Shown here: positions 1-10,090 of the stretch, piece after piece
Layout: the number at the start of each line of letters is the position of its first letter
How positions within the stretch are numbered: position 1 is the stretch's first letter
DNA from: Morinoia aosen
Lineage: Eukaryota > Arthropoda > Malacostraca > Amphipoda > Talitridae
DNA length: 64,000 nucleotides
Reading direction: 5' to 3'
Assembly (NCBI GenBank): GCA_030386875.1
Contig: CM059562.1
Coordinates: forward strand, 68,694,201 to 68,758,200
Made by a program: the position numbers and the translations under genes
Notes under the pieces: model-generated
Database searches by the model: none
Told to the model about the DNA's origin: nothing
The model's input: the letters and a program-made list of their open reading frames with translations, nothing else

Positions 1-289
1 CTAAAATCATAAACGACTCAAATGCTCTCAAATCAAACGCAAACAATTCCCAATGCATTATATTGAACACCAATGAATCTGCAGCCATTGTTGTTTGCAG
101 TGGTATTTCAAAACGAGTGATCATGTGATCACCAGACTTTGCTCATAAATTAACTCGGCTGGACACAAAAACAAGACAGGATCGTCACCTACAAAGTCAA
201 CTGGTTATCTTAATGTGCATTCTTCTCTTTATTCCGCTCTCAGAGGAAAGCTGATACAGAACAATTCTTTCCAAGCTCTGTCATGAGCC
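1..289 (+). mobile_element. Decayed L2/CR1-like LINE relic (RT C-terminal region)
   Basis: Bases 61-180 resemble 12019-12110 of the LINE further down: an AATTTTGCAGCC-like start, a GTGATCA core and the AACTCGGCTGGA block occur in the same order. In LINE proteins this stretch encodes the conserved region just after the reverse transcriptase. The frame is broken and no start or stop can be assigned. Bases 286-289 (AGCC) are the left target duplication of the TRIM that follows. The ancestral flank appears to resume at 41473. A relic of a related LINE subfamily is the simplest reading. Confidence 0.6.
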
Positions 290-568
290 TGTAGTGCTCT
301 ACCCTAGTTGCCCCTAAAATCTCATTTCTAGTCATGCAACTATACAGTAACCTTAATATGTCCCAATGTAAATTTATGCAAAAAAAGTTCCCACTCCTCC
401 GTCGTGTATCACCGATACCAACCGCAGGAGGAGTATGAAGTAAGGCCGCTGCTTCACTCGCCGCAAACGGAACTCAATGGCCGAAGCAGCATTAACACCT
501 GGCCTTCCAAATGGTGACCCCAGAGTGACACCCAACGGCCGAAGCAGCAACAACATCCTAGCCTTACA
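290..568 (+). repeat. TRIM 5' LTR
   Basis: Begins TGTAGTGCTCTAC (GTAG/CTAC inverted repeat) and ends CTTACA, directly before ATTGGTGACCCC, a primer-binding-like sequence. Two imperfect copies of a segment beginning GGCCGAAGCAGC and ending TGGTGACCCC start at 479 and 537, with a third GGTGACCCC at about 605, so PBS-like sequence is present three times. The LTR end was fixed by matching it to the scattered 3' LTR pieces. Confidence 0.78.
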
Positions 569-1325
569 ATTGGTGACCCCAGACGAATCGCCTGCTTACA
601 ATTGGTGACCCCAGAAGATTGCCATCCTACAACTGATGAACTCAGCAGCTCCAAAAACTGAAGACCCGGCGCAGCCAGCAGTTCTCCAGCGGGTTCACCA
701 ACGGGCCGAGGCTTCTACATCGCTCGCCCCTTACTACTCGTGGCCGCAGCAGCTCTTCAGCGGGTTCGCCATCGGGCCGAGGCTTCCACATTGCCTGCCC
801 CTGACAACTGGTGACCCAGCAGCTCTCCAGCGGTTTCACCGTCGGGCCGATGTTTCTACAGTGCCTGCCCTTAACAACTGGTGACTCAGCAGCACCCATC
901 TCTGCTCTCTGACTGCAATCACCGAGCCAGCCTTCATTGCAATTTCCGCTATGTGTTTCAAGCACCGCAAGAACGTTTAACAAAGCGCGAAAATGCACAA
1001 CCGAGCCGCCAAAACGCCTACAGCTCGGCCCCATCGCACAGCTCATCGCTCGGCCTCTACGCACAGCCTCTACGCACAGCCTCAACGCACGGCCTCTACG
1101 CTCGGCTCCATCGCACGGCCCCATCGCTCGGCTCCATTGCACGGCCCCATCGCTCGGCTTCATCGCTCGGCTTCATCGCACGGCTTCATCGCTCGGCTGC
1201 ATCGCTCAACTTCATCGCACGGTCTCAACGCTTGTCCCCAACTGCAATTCTTTCTCTCATCATCATCATTTCAAATTTACCAAATTTTATCGTTCGAAAT
1301 CCTTTCTCTTTAGGGGGAGGGTACT
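569..1325 (+). mobile_element. TRIM internal region, non-coding
   Basis: It starts with a PBS-like TGGTGACCCC and ends with the purine tract TTTAGGGGGAGGG just before the 3' LTR. Bases about 677-890 contain three imperfect repeats of about 70 bp beginning GCAGCTCTCCAGCGG and carrying GGTGAC. Bases about 1020-1235 are a 12-bp minisatellite. Several overlapping ORFs up to 173 aa occur on both strands because the repeats are stop-free in several frames. None looks like gag, and I do not call a gene. Confidence 0.7.
1020..1235 (+). repeat. 12-bp minisatellite in TRIM interior
   Basis: Degenerate repeats of the type CATCGCTCGGCT, about 17 copies, alternate GCTCGG and GCACGG. The period is a multiple of three and stop-free, so all three forward frames stay open with four-residue protein repeats. 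This looks like repeat expansion, not coding selection. Confidence 0.75.
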
Positions 1326-1568
1326 TGTAGTGCTCTACCCTAGTTGCCCCTAAAATCTCATTTCTAGTCATGCAACTATACAGTAACCTTAATATGTCCC
1401 AATGTAAATTTATGCAATAAAAATTACCCACTCCTCCATCGTGTATTACCGTTACCAACCGCAGGAGGAGTATAAAGTAAGGCCGCTGCTTCACTCGCCG
1501 CAAACGGAACTCAATGACCGAAGCAGCATCAACACCTGGCCCTACAATGGTGACCCCAGAGTGACACC
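1326..1568 (+). repeat. TRIM 3' LTR, first segment
   Basis: Matches 290-532 with small differences and starts with the same TGTAGTGCTCTACCC. It stops at GTGACACC, where Gypsy element 1 begins. The last four bases (CACC, 1565-1568) are the left target duplication of element 1. The missing 36 bases of this LTR are at 16115-16144 and 41467-41472. Confidence 0.8.
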
Positions 1569-3428
1569 TGTAGCATTAGCTACAAAGTGTAAAATTATAA
1601 AATTTCTCATTCGCACTTAAATAGCATAATTATTGACATTAAAAATCTTACTCTAAATTATTATTAATAATTTTCTACTTATAATTAGTAATCCTTGAAG
1701 TTTTTGTGTAAATGCATGAGATATAAATAACGGTCGACATTTTCGAGTCTGAAGCCTCTGAATTGGCAACACCGCGCGGGGACGCTTTGCTTTTGAGCGC
1801 CACTCTCTCGTGCGTCCTTAGCTTGTGCGTTACACCGTTCTTGTAAGTGAAAGAAATTAAGTGTTCAAATAGAGCAAATCTGGTAAAGTATATTGTGTTC
1901 ATCTCTTAGTGTGCATTGTGTTTAAGTATAAGGATCTGGTCAGTATCGTGCTACATATAAACATGTAAATAGTCGTAGGAGTCGTAGAATAGCGTGGCTC
2001 ATCCCAAGTGCTATCCCAACATGACGTAGCGTAAATCTTGCGTGTCATGTTCATTTCTTGTGTCAAGATTTCATATTAGATATTCAACTACGTCCTTACT
2101 TACTACAGAAATTATATACTTGCAGCTGTCATTATGATATTGAAATTAGTTCATCAAATACTTCGTGAGAACGCACGGCAGATTTGCCGGCGTTTTTGTG
2201 AAAAATGGCGGAGCGTAAACTGCTGTGTCATGTCATTTTATGTTCACGGTATTATGTTCTGAATATTTTTCTTTTGCTGCAAGAGATACGTTAAGTGTTT
2301 CTTTTCTCAGTGTAGATATTATTCTTTTTTACTACAAGATATACTTGCAGTGTTTTTCAGTATGATTGACATATTAATAAATTTAGGACTGCTTTCTTTT
2401 ATTTCTCGTACGGATATAGATATATTATTAAGTACGAAATTTATTCCTTCATATTCTTGCATTTTTTAGCTGTTTCGTATTTCATGGATATTCCGCGAAT
2501 CATGGTGCTTAAATCACATGTATTTTCCATAATTCCACAAAATTGAATAACAGATTATTACTGCTCTAAAAATCACAAGTCTTGTACTGTCATGCTTATA
2601 CTGTAAAGGAACAGCCATTGCCAGCTTGTAACCTTTCTATTTTCTTCCTGAGCCTGTAAAGAAATTAATAGCTCTGAGTTAAATCTATGGAAGAAGTTCA
2701 GGGTTTTCTCCGTGATGGGAAATTTACCATTGCAGTGTAGGGATTGTCAGTTGTGGAATTTTTCCTTGATGCCTCTTCGAGAACCTTCTCATTCAGCGTC
2801 TTCGATTATTGCAGATCCTCAACAGCACCAAACGCCACAACACACATTCCTTGGGTTTGAGCTTTACAAGTTAAATTCACGTGGCCTATTTTTCTCACTA
2901 AGACATCGAGTTACACCACGTAAATTGTCTATCTGTGGCGTGAGACGGTCTGACCTTTGGTCATATATCACATTGAAATCATTTGGTTCGGAGCTAGTAG
3001 AGCCTAGTATATTACTACTAATGACTAATTAACCTACCCGCTCAACCACGACAACTTGCTTTTCACATCGTGGAAATATTCTAAAGTCTGAACCCATAAA
3101 TAGTGACTCATCCACACGTCACGGGTGGAATTGATATTCTGTCAGTCGCTAACATTAAACAGACTGTGAACCTCCACAAACACACCCACTTACACCTGGC
3201 CAACGTCATCGCTCGGCGGACCTCGCCTGCACGGAGTTTCCCATCTAAGAGAAGATCGTCCGAAGTCAAGCACGCCATCGGTCATCACGGCTTCCTTCAA
3301 TAAATAAATTCAAGCTGAGTTTTCCCGTAAATTGTCTTTATTATCCCTCTCTTGCAATTTCGAAAAACACTATTGAGAAAACGATTAAGATTGGATGTTA
3401 ATAACTAACCATATCCACCAACTTAACA
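1569..3428 (+). repeat. Gypsy element 1, 5' LTR
   Basis: Starts TGTAGCATTAGCTACA, a six-base inverted repeat (TGTAGC/GCTACA), and ends TTAACA directly before a PBS-like CTGGTGACAACCCAGAG. A near-identical copy is at 8237. The small ORFs inside it (1675-1902 minus, 2712-3032 and 3103-3303 plus) recur only because the LTR is duplicated, so I do not call them genes. An AATAAATAAA polyadenylation-like signal lies at about 3299. Confidence 0.88.
1722..1729 (+). promoter_or_regulatory. Candidate TATA box of element 1 LTR
   Basis: TATAAATA lies about 150 bp into the LTR, just after the segment CTTGAAGTTTTTGTGTAAAT that is conserved in the LTRs of elements 1, 2 and 4. The equivalent in the 3' LTR is at 8390-8397. 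Other copies have only a weak A/T tract here. Inferred from position and sequence only. Confidence 0.4.
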
Positions 3429-3896
3429 CTGGTGACAACCCAGAGTGACCCAACTTTCAAGCTTAAAACAAAACTATTCAACTCGATAAGTGTTTGAGAA
3501 AACGTGAGAGAGGATAATGTTGGCATATCATTGTAATGATAAGTTCCCATTGTAGTATTCCTTGAGAATTTTCCATGGATGTACTGTGCTAACGTTCTCT
3601 GAGCAGCTCAAAAATTTTTTTTTCTCAGTGCTATTCTGTCTTTTATCTTTTGTGCCACAGTAGGTAGGAAATTTTTTTTTCCCCTTATTTCCGTGCTTTA
3701 CGCTTATTTCTGACGACCGTAAAATTTTCGTTTCCATTTTTTTTTCTTTCTTTCCGTTTCAACTTCGTTTGAATGATTGAATAGGTAACTAGAAACGCAA
3801 ACCTTTGACACTTTAATACCAAAGTTATTAGGCGTTGATTACGTAAATTCAGTGCCGTTATAGCTTAATTTTGCATTCAAAAGAAAAATTGCCAGT
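3429..3896 (+). other. Element 1 PBS and untranslated leader
   Basis: Begins CTGGTGACAACCCAGAGTG, in the primer-binding position. It contains one AGTAGGTAGGAAA block (about 3658) and a second, decayed ATAGGTA near 3781. Elements 2 and 4 carry three such blocks, so this leader appears to have lost about one 130-bp repeat. No ORF before gag. Confidence 0.65.
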
Positions 3897-4858
3897 ATGT
3901 CCGACACAGAGAATGAGGCAGTTCCAGCGCGCACTAAGCCTATAACTGTTCCTCCTTTCATACCAGCAGAAAGCCAAACTTGGTTCAACCAAGTTGAGGC
4001 TATCTTCCGATATAATAAAATCACAAATTCTTCAGATATGTTTCATGCATTAATAGCTGCTGTGCCCAGGCAAATGCTAAGTGACTCTAATGAATTAATC
4101 GTGAATCCGCCTGCTATAAACCCTTACGGATCTTAAAAAGTAAAATCCTCGAAAAATTACAGTTGTCCGACGCGGACAAGTTTAGGTCTCTTGTGGATGC
4201 CTCGGCAATTCCACCTGTCTCTGTCATTTTCTCTCCTACTTCGTTAGTTAAGGAACTTCGAAAACTAGCAGCCGGTGTTGGCGTAGCAGAGGGATTTCTC
4301 AAAGAAGTGTTTTGGAGCAAAGTACCGACTAATGTGCGACCCTTCTTATCAATGATCGGTCCGAACGAAAGTCTCGAGACCCTAGCTCAGGTCACTGAGA
4401 CAGTGATGCGCAATCTAAACATGTCACAAGCACCGCAGGTAGCTTCCTTGAACGCATCAGCTGCGAATTTTAGCCCGTCAAATACTGCTAATAATCAATC
4501 CTCAGCGGCAATGGACACAATGCAGCGCGAAATCGATGAACTGAAACAAGCTGTCCAGAATTGCCAGTTAGGTCAAACTGTAGCTCATATCCAGCCCGGC
4601 CCAAGGAATGTCTCACGTTACCATGCCTACGACTATCCCTATGACTATCATCCTCCTCCTCCCCCTCAACGTTTCGATAGAGGTAGATCTTATGATAGGT
4701 CAAATCAAAACCGCCACTTTAGATCGCGCTCTCGCGATGCTAATAGTAATTTATGTTGGTACCATCATAAATTTGGTGACCAAGCACGAAAGTGCGGGTC
4801 CCGATTCTGTCCTCGTTATACCGAAATGACTTCGGGAAACGCCAACAGCGACGCATAG
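3897..4858 (+). pseudogene. gag: Gypsy gag, frameshifted (element 1)
   Basis: This would form the capsid-nucleocapsid precursor that packages element RNA. The start ATG at 3897 (MSDTEN) matches the family starts at 44188 and 22858. The first 79 codons align with element 4 gag up to NPYG; then a one-base loss near 4130 creates a stop at about 4134. The remainder runs in another frame from about 4140 to 4858. It carries the C-terminal zinc knuckle of form C-x2-H-x9-C-x4-C (CWYH...ARKC) and a basic Arg/Ser-rich stretch before it. The last codons overlap pol through the slippery site at 4834. The product would be truncated, so I call it a pseudogene. Confidence 0.85.
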
Positions 4859-4876
4859 TAGCGAGTACTGCGTTGC
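4834..4876 (+). promoter_or_regulatory. -1 ribosomal frameshift signal (element 1)
   Basis: Heptamer GGGAAAC at 4834-4840 is in the correct phase (G GGA AAC in the gag frame). A 7-nt spacer follows, then stem GCGACGCA (4848-4855) pairing with TGCGTTGC (4869-4876, one G-U), with a 13-nt loop that begins with the gag TAG stop. Slipping one base back opens pol exactly. The same sequence is in elements 2 and 4. Confidence 0.8.
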
Positions 4877-7800
4877 CTCACTCCCAGACTACTCGCCTTT
4901 TGAAAATATTCGATCCCGCTACCAAATATCGATTTTTGATAGACACAGGTTCCAGTGTTTCAATTATCCCAGCCACGGCGAAAGATAAAAATAATAATTT
5001 AGTGGCGACACTACGTGCCGCAAATGGCACGCCAATAGCTTGTTATGGGGAGAGAGTACTCGAGTGCAGTCTGGGATTGAGGAGAAATTTCACCTTTACT
5101 TTCATGATAGCAGAAGTCCAAGAGCCCATTATCGGTGCTGATTTCTTAGCAAAGTTCGGGATCATTGTGGATGTTAAAAACCGTAGAATTAGGGACGAGG
5201 AGACACAGATCTCAATTCCCGCTTGTGGCATAACTAGAGCAAATGTCTTGCATTCCTTCTCTATTGCTTTCAAGAAAGAGTGCATGTTCGAGCAGGTTCT
5301 CGCAGAATACCCTGCATTAACAAACTCTAACTTAGCTTCTAAAAATATGCAGACGAGCACAAAACACTTCATTGAAACAACTGGACCGCCAGTTTACTCC
5401 AGAGCTAGACGCTTACCGCCTGATCGATTGGCTTTAGCCAAGAAAGAATTTGCTAGGATGTTAGACAGCGGCATCATCCGCAGTTCCAAAAGCCCTTGGG
5501 CTAGCCCTCTCTTGCTAGTACCCAAGGCTAACGGTGAATTCAGACCGTGTGGGGATTTCCGCAGGTTGAATGCCGTTACTCTACCTGACCGCTACCCTAT
5601 CCCTTACCTACCTGATTTCAGTGCAAATTTAGAGGGAGCACAAATTTTCTCAAAAATAGATCTTCAAAGCGCCTTCCATCAAATTCCACTTGAGGAAAGC
5701 GCGATACCTAAGACCGCGGTAATCACTCCGTTTGGTCTCTTTGAATTCCTCAAGATGCCTTACGGATTAAGGAATGCTCCTCAGACATTCCAACGACACA
5801 TGGCTGAGATCTTCTCGGATCTGACCTTTGCCTATGTGTATCTGGACGACATTTTGGTGGCATCCGCAACCCCGGAGCTACATAAAGACCATCTTAGGGT
5901 CGTGTTTGAAAGATTGTCTGACAATGGACTCTTAGTAAATCCTGCCAAATGTGAGCTCGGAAAGCCATCACTGATATACTTAGGTCATGAAATCTCTAGC
6001 CTAGGTCTAAAACCTTTGCCTTCCAAAGTAGAGGTGATCAAAAACTTTCCTCTTCCACAGACCCAGAAGGAACTGAGAAGGTTCCTAGGTTCTGTTAATT
6101 TCTATCATAGATTCATCAGAAACTGTGCTCAAACCTTAGCCCCCTTGTCAGATTTGCTGGAACCAAAGAAAAAAGGTAAATCTACTGAGGTAAAATGGAC
6201 GGATGCAGCACGTAAAGCTTTTGATGAGATTAAGCACAAGCTAGCTACCGCGACTGAATTATCCTACCCTATTGCCAATGCTGACTTCAGTTTAGTGGTT
6301 GATGCCTCCATTACTGCCGTAGGTGCCGTTTTGCAACAAAAAGTAGGTACTAATATCTCTCCTCTTGCTTTCTTTTCCAAAAAGCTATCGCCCACTGAGC
6401 GTGCTTACAGCGCGTTCGGTAGGGAACTCCTTGCTATCTATCTGTCTGTGAGACACTTTCGCTATGCTCTAGAGGCAAGGGAGTTCGTGATCTACACAGA
6501 CCACAAACCCTTGACCTCGGCGATCAAAATGCCTTCCGAGCGACACTCGCCAAGAGAAGCTCGACATCTGTCCTTCATTAGTCAGTTTACCACTGACATC
6601 CGCTTCATTAAAGGGTTGGAGAATACAGTGGCAGACTGTCTGTCCAGGATTAACTCTATCAACCCCGGTGGTGAAATCACTTTCGGTAATATTAGTAATG
6701 CTCAGAAGGAGGATCCTGAACTCCAGGATCTTCTCAAACCTTCTAACACTACTTCTTTGAAATTACCCTTGGTTGACGGCGTGTACCGTGATGCTGAGCG
6801 ACTTTCTCGTTTGTATCTTCCTGCGACTCTCCGCAGAGTAGCTATTCTTCACTATCATTCTCTTTCACATCCTGGTATTACCCGTACATTGCGTTTGATT
6901 TCCGATCGTTTCGTCTGGCCAGCGATGCGTAAGGAGGTCAAGCAAATTGTGCAAAATTGCCATGCATGTCAGAGTAGCAAAGTTGTGAAACATAATCGTG
7001 CAGCGCTACAGAGTTGTGCATTTGCTGGACACAAATTCGACTCCGTACACCTAGATTTGGTGGGTCCGTTGCCTTTGTCGCGCGGTCATTCTTTTTGTTA
7101 ACCATAATTGATAGGTTCTCCAGATGGGTTGAGGCCGTGCCTCTTCCTGATACCCAAACTGAGACTGTAGCTCGCGCTTTCATGAGTAATTGGATTTCCA
7201 GATTTGGGGTTCCCTTAAGTGTCACGCATGACCGGGGATCACAATTTACCTCCAAATTCTGGAGTGAGCTTAGCACCGCCTTAGGGTGTGAAAACATTAA
7301 TGCCACCGCGTATCATCCGCAGTCGAATGGACTAATTGAGAGAGTCCACAGAGATTTAAAAAGTGCGTTGCGTTGCCTTAATTGCAGTCACGATTGGACC
7401 GACAGACTTCCTGTAGTATTACTGAGCATTAGGAATTTGCATCGGCAGGATCAGCAGTCCACAGCAGCAGAAATGTTGTATGGAAAGACGCTTCGCCTCC
7501 CGGGCGACATAGTTGACCCAAAACCGTTGCCTGAATTTTCATCTGCTGACCGTTCCGTATATGTAACCTGCCTCAAGGATTGCATGCGTCAGATCAAGTA
7601 TGCTGCTCCACGAATGCCTCAGACAAAAGACAAACTTGATCCTGCCTTGCAACAGTGCACACATGTGTACGTCCGTAATGATAGCATCAAACCAACTCTC
7701 ACACGCCCGTATGATGGCCCATTCAAAGTATTAAAACGGACGCCAAAGCATTTCGTCCTTGAAAGACCTGGTTCACCCGACCCTGTGAGCATAGATCGAT

Positions 7801-8194
7801 TAAAGGTCGCGTATACCTCCGATAACAGTGTGATTTCTAACTCTTCATTCTCTCCACAGAACTTCCCTTCCACTGAGACTCGATCATATCGTCCACCTCA
7901 GTTTCCTCAGTTGGCTGCATTGTTGCCTAGTCAACTTGAGTGTAATCCTTTTTTGTGCCTGTATCTTCAAACCCTATCCCAAATCCTATCGTAGACTCTA
8001 ATTCTAGCTCTCTTAGTGAAACAGCGACAAGTCTGGAGAGACCAGTCGAGACCGCTGCAGTAACTCCTGTACCAAGAACTCTTGCTGATCTAAATTTGCA
8101 GACCCGTTTGGTGAAGCTTCCCCGCTCAGTAACATTTTCCGACCGCCAAACCCGGCATGGTCGCGTAGCTCGAACTCCTTCCCGCTACAAATGA
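4840..8194 (+). pseudogene. pol: Gypsy pol (PR-RT-RNase H-IN), frameshifted (element 1)
   Basis: Polyprotein entered by -1 frameshift. Order: aspartic protease with DTGSS (about 4942), reverse transcriptase with YLDD at 5839-5850, RNase H (VVDAS, YTDH), an integrase HHCC zinc domain (CHACQSSK) and the DDE core ([21 protein letters not shown]), then a GPY/F-type C-terminus (RPYDGPFKVLK). The first open stretch ends at 7101, where one base is missing relative to element 4 inside the integrase core. A second break lies near 7945, in a T-run. The last segment ends at 8194, 42 bp before the 3' LTR. RNase H is intact here, unlike elements 2 and 4. The integrase could not be made as one chain. Confidence 0.9.
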
Positions 8195-8236
8195 TTGCAG
8201 CGGGTGGACCTTTCGGTCTGCGCCTTGGGGGGGTAA
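8181..8236 (+). promoter_or_regulatory. Paired hairpins and polypurine tract, element 1
   Basis: CCCGCT (8181-8186) can pair with AGCGGG (8199-8204) across the pol stop. GACC-TTTC-GGTC (8207-8218) follows. Then comes the polypurine tract (CTTGGGGGGG, about 8224-8233), three bases before the 3' LTR, which primes plus-strand DNA synthesis in such elements. The GACC/GGTC hairpin recurs in all four Gypsy copies, including the distant family B. Confidence 0.65.
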
Positions 8237-10090
8237 TGTAGCATTAGCTACAAAGTGTAAAATTATAAAATTTCTCATTCGCACTTAAATAGCATAATTA
8301 CTGACATTAAAAATCTTACTCTAAATTATTATTGATAATTTTCTACTTATAATTAGTAAGCCTTGAAGTTTTTGTGTAAATGCATGAGATATAAATAACG
8401 GTCGACATTTTCGAGTCTGAAGCCTCTGAATTGGCAACACCGCGCGGGGACGCTTTGTTTTTGAGCACCACTCTCTCGTGCGTCCTTAGCTTGTGCGTTA
8501 CACCGTTCTTGTAAGTGAAAGAAATTAAGTGTTCAAATAGAGCAAATCTGGTAAAGTATATTGTGTTCATCTCTTAGTGTGCATTGTGTTTAAGTATAAG
8601 GATCTGGTCAGTATCGTGCTACATATAAACATGTAAATAGTCGTAGGAGTCGTAGAATAGCGTGGCTCACCCAAGTGCTATCCCAACATGACGTAGCGTA
8701 AATCTTGCGTGTCATGTTCATTTCTTGTGTCAAGATTTCATATTAGATAATCAACTACGTCCTTCCTTACTACAAAAATTATATACTTGCAGCTGTCATT
8801 ATGATATTGAAATTCGTTCATCAAATACTTCGTGAGAACGCACGGCAGATTTGCCGGCGTTTTTGTGAAAAATGGCGGAGCGTAAACTGCTGTGTCATGT
8901 CATTTTATGTTCACGGTATTATGTTCTGAATATTTTTCTTTTGCTGCAAGAGATACGTTTAGTGTTTCTTTTCTCAGTGTAGATATTATTCTTTTTTACT
9001 ACAAGATATACTTGCAGTGTTTTTCAGTATGATTGACATATTAATGAATTTAGGACTGCTTTCTTTTATTTCTCGTACGGATATAGATATATTATAAAGT
9101 ACGAAATTTATTCATTCATATTCTTGCATTTTTTAGCTGTTTCGTATTTCATGGATATTCCGCGAATCATGGTGCTTAAATCACATGTATTTTCCATAAT
9201 TCCACAAAATTGAATAACAGATTATTACTGCTCTAAAAATCACAAGTCTTGTACTGTCATGCTTATACTGTAAAGGAACAGCCATTGCCAGCTTGTAACC
9301 TTTCTATTTTCTTCCTGAGCCTGTAAAGAAATTAATAGCTCTGAGTTAAATCTATGGAAGAAGTTCAGGGTTTTCTCCGTGATGGGAAATTTACCATTGC
9401 AGTGTAGGGATTGTCAGTTGTGGAATTTTTCCTTGATGCCTCTTCGAAAACCTTCTCATTCAGCGTCTTCGATTATTGCAGATCCTCGACGGCACCAAAC
9501 GCCACAACACACATTCCTTGGGTTTGAGCTTTACAAGTTAAATTCACGTGGCCTATTATTTCTCACTAAGACATCGAGTTACACCACGTAAATTGTCTAT
9601 CTGTGACGTGAGACGGTCTGACCTTTGGTCATATATCACATTGAAATCACTTGGTTCGGAGCTAGTAGAGCCTAGTATATTACTACTAATGGCTAATTAA
9701 TCTACCCGCTCAACCACGACAACTTGCTTTTCACATCGTGGAATTATTCTAAAGTCTGAACCCATAAATAGTGACTCATCCACACGTCACGGGTGGAATT
9801 GATATTCTGTCAGTCGCTAACATTAAACAGACTGTGAACCTCCACAAACACACCCACTTACACCTGGCCAACGTCATCGCTCGGCGGACCTCGCCTGCAC
9901 GGAGTTTCCCATCTAAGAGAAGATCGTCCGAAGTCAAGCACGCCATCGGTCATCACGGCTTCCTTCAATAAAGAAATTCAAGCTGAGTTTTCCCGTAAAT
10001 TGTCTTTATTATCCCTCTCTTGCAATTTCGAAAAACACTATTGAGAAAACGATTAAGATTGGATGTTAATAACTAACCATATCCACCAAC
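8237..10090 (+). repeat. Gypsy element 1, 3' LTR (lacking last 6 bases)
   Basis: Matches the 5' LTR over 1854 bp to CCACCAAC; then LINE sequence begins. The missing TTAACA is at 16105-16110, beyond the LINE. Candidate TATA at 8390-8397. Confidence 0.88.

Noticed and set aside
642-1353. Overlapping ORFs of 106-173 aa in the TRIM as genes
   Set aside because: They result from stop-free repeats on both strands; no gag motif or start context.
3103-3303. 66-aa ORF identical in both LTRs of element 1
   Set aside because: It is open twice only because LTRs are copies; homologous LTRs of element 4 keep the DNA but not this frame.
10063-10090. LINE coding sequence captured in element 1's LTR end
   Set aside because: The LTR end occurs identically in the 5' LTR, so it is native LTR; the reading-frame continuity into the LINE is a chance junction at CAAC.
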